Source: an uncultured Eubacteriales bacterium
GTDB lineage: Bacteria; Bacillota; Clostridia; Christensenellales; Borkfalkiaceae
Length of the DNA: 16,781 bases
NCBI GenBank assembly: GCA_900549005.1
Contig: URMT01000030.1
Coordinates: 1-16,781, forward strand
Reading direction: 5' to 3'
Both the position numbers and the translations under genes were made by a program. Under the pieces are notes generated by a model. It saw nothing but the letters and a program-made list of their open reading frames with translations, made no database searches and had not been told where the DNA came from. Below, piece after piece: positions 13,248-16,781 of the stretch. Numbering within the stretch: position 1 is the stretch's first letter; each line of letters opens with the position of its first letter.

Positions 13248-14507
13248 ATGCTCAATGCCGATACTTTGCAAATTTTAACAGAAAGCGCCAAGTACGATGT
13301 GTCGTGCTCCTCTTCGGGTTCAAAACGGGCGAACACGAAGGGCGGGCTCGGAAATGCTTCCGTCGGGGGAATATGCCACTCCTTTACTCCCGACGGGAGA
13401 TGTATCTCTCTCCTTAAAATTCTTATGAGCAACGAGTGCGCATACGACTGCGAGTACTGCCCCAACCGCCGCTCTGCCGACGTGAAGAGGGCGCGCATTA
13501 CCCCCGACGAGATATGCGAACTTACGATAAACTTTTACAAGCGAAACTACATCGAGGGGCTGTTTTTATCGTCGGCGGTGTTCGATACGCCCAACCGCAC
13601 TATGGAACTGCTCGTCGAGACGGTGGTGAAGCTGAGAAAACAGTATAACTTCAACGGATATATACACCTCAAAGGCATACCGCACGCAGACGGCGCGCTC
13701 GCGCTGAAAGCCGCAAAATATGCCGACAGAATGAGCTATAACATAGAGTTGCCCTCAGAAAAGTCGCTTAAACTGCTCGCGCCGCAAAAGACCAAAGACA
13801 GCCTTATAACGCCGATGAAAAAGTTGCAGACGGCGATAGTGTGCGACAGGGAAAACAAGGTTAAAAAGGGTATGTTTCTGCCCGCGGGGCAGACCACACA
13901 GATGATTGTGGGCGCCTCGCCCGAAACCGACGGGCACATACTGCGGCTCACCGAATACCTTTACAGGCATATGGACTTGAAGAGGGTATACTACTCATCC
14001 TACATTCCCGTGGTGAAGAGCAATCTGCTCCCCGCCGCGCCCGCGGGACTTCTGCGCGAACACAGGCTTTACCAGGCCGACTGGCTGATACGTTTTTACG
14101 GGTTCGACGTAGACGAAATATGCGGCGAGGGCGAAAACCTGAGCCCCGACTACGACCCAAAATGTGCCTGGGCGCTAAGAAATATGCACCTCTTCCCCGT
14201 GGAAATAAACAGGGCGCCGCTCGAAATGTTGCTGCGCGTGCCCGGAATAGGCGCGAAGAGCGCATATAAAATTATACAGGCGCGAAAGTTTGCCGCGCTC
14301 GACTTCGATAATCTTGCAAAAATGCGCATAGTATTAAAGAGGGCAAAGCACTTTATTACCTGCAAGGGCAGATTTTTCGGGTTGGAGTACGCAGCGGCAA
14401 AGACCGCATTGATGATTGACGAAAAGTGCCGCACGGAGCAGAGCGAACAGCTTTCGCTGTTCTCCACTCCCTCCGATACGCTGAGCGCCCTCACGGGAGA
14501 GCTATGA
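13248..14507 (+). CDS. Putative DNA modification/repair radical SAM protein (TIGR03916 type) with helix-hairpin-helix
   Basis: A 419-residue protein of the family named for its link to uracil-DNA glycosylase-like proteins (TIGR03916, COG4277). The opening ILTESAKYDVSCSSSGSKR is characteristic. The radical-SAM cluster cysteines are C64, C68 and C71 (CAYDCEYC), so it should bind a 4Fe-4S cluster and SAM. A C-terminal helix-hairpin-helix (about 320-365; VPGIGAKSAYKI) predicts DNA binding. The reaction is unknown. The ATG at 13248 is chosen because it matches the family start and lies about 84 bases after the predicted transcription start; the frame open further upstream would begin inside the promoter. 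The stop overlaps the next gene's start as ATGA, so the two are co-translated. Two LexA-like operators indicate damage-inducible expression. Confidence 0.95.
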   Translation: MLNADTLQILTESAKYDVSCSSSGSKRANTKGGLGNASVGGICHSFTPDGRCISLLKILMSNECAYDCEYCPNRRSADVKRARITPDEICELTINFYKRNYIEGLFLSSAVFDTPNRTMELLVETVVKLRKQYNFNGYIHLKGIPHADGALALKAAKYADRMSYNIELPSEKSLKLLAPQKTKDSLITPMKKLQTAIVCDRENKVKKGMFLPAGQTTQMIVGASPETDGHILRLTEYLYRHMDLKRVYYSSYIPVVKSNLLPAAPAGLLREHRLYQADWLIRFYGFDVDEICGEGENLSPDYDPKCAWALRNMHLFPVEINRAPLEMLLRVPGIGAKSAYKIIQARKFAALDFDNLAKMRIVLKRAKHFITCKGRFFGLEYAAAKTALMIDEKCRTEQSEQLSLFSTPSDTLSALTGEL

Positions 14508-15247
14508 AAGTTTTTATAACCGACGGCACAGCGGCGGGATTTTACACCGCCGTATTCCTCTCTTACAGGGAAAAGGATGCCGTAATCACCTCGCAAGAAA
14601 ACAGGCAGCTGAGCTTTGACACCGAAGTGATAAACGTTGAAACGGACAGAGAAAAGGCAGAGCGCGTGCGCGCCAGAATAGACGGCACCGACAGGTACGC
14701 AGCAGGAGACATAGACCTGGCGCTGAGGAGCTGCGATTCGCTCAAAGAGAATGTCTGCGCCGAATATATAAAATTGCTGATAAAAAGCGGGCGGCCGGTG
14801 CGAAAGATGCTATCGCACCCTACGGTGATAGAGATTACAGAAATAATACAGCGCGTGACGGGCGAACTGCATAAAATGAAGGGCTTTCTGCGCTTTATGG
14901 AGACGGAGAGCGGCGCGCTTTACGCCCCCTATTCTCCCGACAACGACATAACCGACCTGATTGCGCCGCACTTCAAGGCGAGGCTGGGCGGGCACAAGTT
15001 TGCCATACACGACGTAAAACGCAAAAAGGCAGCGCTGTGCGACGGCACAGACTGGTTTATGGCCGAAGTCGGCGAGGCGGAAGTTTATCTGTCCGAATAC
15101 GAGCGCTCGTTTGAAGCGCTGTGGAAAAAGTATTACACCAGCGTAAACGTGAAAGAGCGCCCGCACGAAAAGCAGATGAAGGGCTATATGCCCGTGCGCT
15201 ACTGGAAATTCCTGCCCGAAAAGAACGGGCAGAGCGACGCGGAATGA
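14504..15247 (+). CDS. TIGR03915/DUF4130 family probable DNA metabolism protein
   Basis: A 247-residue protein that in known genomes accompanies the TIGR03916 radical-SAM protein. The N-terminal part (MKVFITDGTAAGFYTAVF) is followed by the conserved C-terminal DUF4130 region: MKGFLRFME near 125, YAPYSPDNDITDLIAPHF, FAIHDVKR, then WKKYYTSVNVKERPH and MPVRYWKFLPE. In some organisms this module is fused to a uracil-DNA glycosylase-like domain (TIGR03914); no such domain is present here, so a glycosylase, if needed, must be encoded elsewhere. The ATG at 14504 overlaps the radical-SAM stop by 4 bp, with GGGAGAG upstream as ribosome-binding site. The biochemical function is unknown; a role in DNA repair is inferred from partner, family and operators. 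Confidence 0.93.
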   Translation: MKVFITDGTAAGFYTAVFLSYREKDAVITSQENRQLSFDTEVINVETDREKAERVRARIDGTDRYAAGDIDLALRSCDSLKENVCAEYIKLLIKSGRPVRKMLSHPTVIEITEIIQRVTGELHKMKGFLRFMETESGALYAPYSPDNDITDLIAPHFKARLGGHKFAIHDVKRKKAALCDGTDWFMAEVGEAEVYLSEYERSFEALWKKYYTSVNVKERPHEKQMKGYMPVRYWKFLPEKNGQSDAE

Positions 15248-15278
15248 CAATTGCTTACAATATTACTCCCTTTAAAGG

Positions 15279-15325
15279 CCGCGTGGTCGGCGACATAAAG
15301 TCGCCGACCACGCGGTTCATTTTAT
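15279..15325 (+). terminator. Terminator between the radical-SAM operon and the Mrp gene
   Basis: A perfect 16-bp stem, CCGCGTGGTCGGCGAC (15279-15294) with its complement (15300-15315), around a 5-base loop. It is followed on the plus strand by TTCATTTTAT. It lies 31 bases after the DUF4130 stop. Because the genes converge here, the same hairpin may also stop minus-strand transcripts of the Mrp gene, though no T-tract follows on that side. Confidence 0.85.
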
Positions 15326-15368
15326 AAAAATATAAGTTCTTTCAAAACCTATTTAAAGCACGCGCCGC

Positions 15369-16235
15369 TTACTTCTTCTTTTCCGCCGAAGCCGCAACGG
15401 GCTTGTCTTTAAGTTCTGCCGCAATTTTATCGAAGAATTCGGAGAGATAGTTGTTTTTTACCTCCTCTATCTTCCCCGCGTCGGCGGCAAAAGTCAGCTC
15501 TCTGTCGATGGGTACTTTTGCAACGGCGGGTATGCCGTGTTCGAGCGCTATCGCGTCCACCGCGCTCTCGCCGAATACGCTTATCTTTCTGCCGCAGTCG
15601 GGGCAGGTGAGGTAGCTCATATTTTCAACTATGCCGAGTATGGGCACGTTCATCATATTGGCCATATTTACTGCCTTTGAAACTATCATTCCCACAAGGT
15701 CCTGCGGGGTGGTGACCACGATTATGCCGTCGAGAGGTATGCTCTGGAAGAGAGTTAAGGGCACGTCGCCCGTTCCGGGGGGCATATCCACGAACATATA
15801 GTCCACTCCCTGCCATATCACGTCAGTCCAGAATTGAAGCACAGTGCCCGATATGAGCGCGCCGCGCCATACAACGGGGTCGTCCTCCTTTTCAAGGAGC
15901 AGGTTCATACTCATCATCTGCACGCCCTCTTTGCTCACGCAGGGATAGATGCCGAACTCGTCGCCCCTGGCGCGCTCGTGCACGCCGAACATTTTTGGTA
16001 TCGAAGGGCCTGTGATATCTGCGTCCATTACGGCGGTAACGTTGCCCTTTGCCTGCGAAGCCGCCGCAAGCAGTGCACACGTCATCGACTTGCCTACGCC
16101 GCCCTTGCCGCTCACCACGGCGATAACGCGCTTTATATCGCTCATAGCGTGGGGCTTCTTTTTAAGACTTGCCCCTTCGCGCGAAGGGCAATCTTCTCCG
16201 CACGAACTGCAATCGTGCGAACAATTTTCAGCCAT
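15369..16235 (-). CDS. mrp: Mrp/NBP35-family Fe-S cluster carrier ATPase
   Basis: A 288-residue P-loop ATPase of the Mrp/ApbC/NBP35 group, which carries 4Fe-4S clusters to apoproteins in the cytoplasm. The deviant Walker A GKGGVGKS is at 43-50, followed by DADITGPSIP (71-80), MPPGTGD (151-157) and the cluster-bridging pair C211-x2-C214. An N-terminal cysteine cluster C5-x3-C9-x2-C12-x3-C16 is also present, as in many clostridial members and reminiscent of NBP35. A Lys-rich tail ends the protein. The ATG at 16235 is chosen over an upstream frame because AAAGGAGAT lies 6 bases before it. It is transcribed alone, divergent from the SRP RNA gene. A supporting role for Fe-S enzymes such as the neighbouring radical-SAM protein is possible but unproven. 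Confidence 0.95.
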   Translation of the reverse strand: MAENCSHDCSSCGEDCPSREGASLKKKPHAMSDIKRVIAVVSGKGGVGKSMTCALLAAASQAKGNVTAVMDADITGPSIPKMFGVHERARGDEFGIYPCVSKEGVQMMSMNLLLEKEDDPVVWRGALISGTVLQFWTDVIWQGVDYMFVDMPPGTGDVPLTLFQSIPLDGIIVVTTPQDLVGMIVSKAVNMANMMNVPILGIVENMSYLTCPDCGRKISVFGESAVDAIALEHGIPAVAKVPIDRELTFAADAGKIEEVKNNYLSEFFDKIAAELKDKPVAASAEKKK

Positions 16236-16315
16236 ACAAAAATCTCCTTTACAATAAGCACGCATTCTGCGCCATACCGAACATTCAGGCAGGCGGCAAA
16301 CCGCGTCTGAATTAA

Positions 16316-16344
16316 ATTTTAGTTTATGTGGCACAAAAAGTCAA
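16316..16344 (-). promoter_or_regulatory. Promoter of the Mrp gene
   Basis: TTGACT (16344-16339), a 17-bp spacer and TAAAAT (16321-16316) on the minus strand, giving a leader of about 74 bases. It is back to back with the SRP RNA promoter, the two -35 boxes being 38 bp apart. Confidence 0.8.
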
Positions 16345-16382
16345 GCCATTACATATTTTGCTCAAAAAAATAAAGCAAACGC

Positions 16383-16411
16383 TTGCAATAAAAAAGTATT
16401 TCTGTTAGAAT
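16383..16411 (+). promoter_or_regulatory. Promoter of the SRP RNA gene
   Basis: TTGCAA (16383-16388), a 17-bp spacer and TAGAAT (16406-16411). The first base of the closing stem of the RNA is 7 bases past the -10 box, exactly where transcription should begin. The AT-rich sequence upstream could serve as an UP element. Confidence 0.85.
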
Positions 16412-16417
16412 TATATA

Positions 16418-16684
16418 GCTGTGCTAAGTGGGGAGTTAGCGGTGCCCTGTACCTGCAATCCGCTACAGCAGGACTGAATATCTCTCTCGACGCAGCAGAT
16501 GGAAGGACTGCGCTCTGCAAGGGGCGTTGATCGCAAGGTCTTATGCAACCGGAAGCTGCGAACCGTGTCAGGATAGGGATATAGCAGCACTAAACAGTCC
16601 GAAGGTGTGCCATAAGGTAGCTTTGCGGGAGTTACCTGCATTGTTTCACGCTTCGGTTTGTTGCGGCAAAAGAGATTGCACAGT
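16418..16684 (+). ncRNA. ffs: Signal recognition particle RNA, large Gram-positive type
   Basis: About 267 bases, the usual size of the Bacillus/Clostridium SRP RNA. It scaffolds Ffh for co-translational targeting of membrane and secreted proteins. The 5' Alu domain is recognisable from GGGGAGTTAGCGGTGCCCTG and the following ACCTGCAATCCGC through GCAGGACTGAA. The Ffh-binding domain IV lies at 16567-16588: GTCAGG, a short AU stem, a GGGA tetraloop (16576-16579) and AGCAGC. CTGTGC at 16419-16424 pairs with GCACAG at 16678-16683, closing the molecule. The closing stem is followed by seven T residues (16684-16690), which serve as terminator. Confidence 0.95.
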
Positions 16685-16690
16685 TTTTTT

Positions 16691-16781
16691 GTGTTTCCTT
16701 GTCCACCGTAGTTTGTGGCCACACAGCGGCCCACAGGGCGAAACTGGCGGCAATCGCTGCGGCTATGGGAATTTGTTTTTT
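16691..16781. other. Unassigned sequence after the SRP RNA
   Basis: No coding start is recognised before the window ends. The stretch holds a perfect 10-bp palindrome TGTGGCCACA (16714-16723), which can also form a longer stem with CCACA at 16731-16735. A second possible stem is GCGGC (16747-16751) with GCTGC (16756-16760). The window closes in a T-run. It may be the leader of the next gene or the edge of another structured RNA. Confidence 0.4.

Overview
The window looks like chromosome from an uncultivated or poorly studied Clostridia-type Firmicute. The evidence is a large SRP RNA with an Alu domain, purine-rich Shine-Dalgarno sites, near-consensus SigA-type promoters (TTGACA/TATAAT with 16-18 bp spacers), rho-independent terminators, and a uvrB-uvrA gene order. 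Base composition is moderate. The order or genus cannot be fixed from the sequence alone. No phage, transposase, CRISPR or tRNA was seen; apart from a short tandem repeat at the left edge this is core-genome DNA.

Layout. (1) 1-326: 2.6 copies of a 49-bp hairpin-forming tandem repeat and a perfect 30-bp palindrome, no gene. (2) 327-3100, minus: two flavoproteins whose ORFs overlap by 4 bp (COG2509-type FAD dehydrogenase; HI0933/BaiN-type flavoprotein). Their promoter puts the predicted transcript start at the ATG itself, suggesting a leaderless mRNA. (3) 3133-3641, minus: a small di-metal ferritin-like protein with an apparent one-base frameshift near its end. (4) 3774-4574, minus: an XRE-type regulator with four membrane segments, with its own promoter and terminator. 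(5) 4685-10430, minus: uvrB, uvrA and a class I methyltransferase. uvrB has two promoters, the distal one covered by a LexA-like operator. (6) 10617-12828, minus: an OmpR-type response regulator and its histidine kinase, closed by a strong terminator. (7) 13118-15247, plus: a two-gene operon of a radical-SAM/helix-hairpin-helix protein (TIGR03916 type) and a TIGR03915/DUF4130 protein. Its near-perfect promoter is flanked by two identical palindromic operators of the same sequence found at uvrB. (8) 15369-16235, minus: an Mrp/NBP35 Fe-S carrier ATPase, divergent from the SRP RNA gene ffs at 16418-16684.

The theme of the right two thirds is DNA repair. UvrA and UvrB form the damage-recognition and loading complex of nucleotide excision repair. 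The radical-SAM/DUF4130 pair is a widespread but uncharacterised cassette predicted to act in DNA modification or repair, known from family descriptions to be linked to uracil-DNA-glycosylase-like proteins. The shared 14-bp operator (CAAACA-NN-TGTTTG, one terminal mismatch at uvrB) is direct sequence evidence for common control, most simply by LexA as part of the SOS response. This is the most interesting observation in the window: it offers a testable physiological role for the radical-SAM pair as a tightly repressed, damage-inducible repair system.
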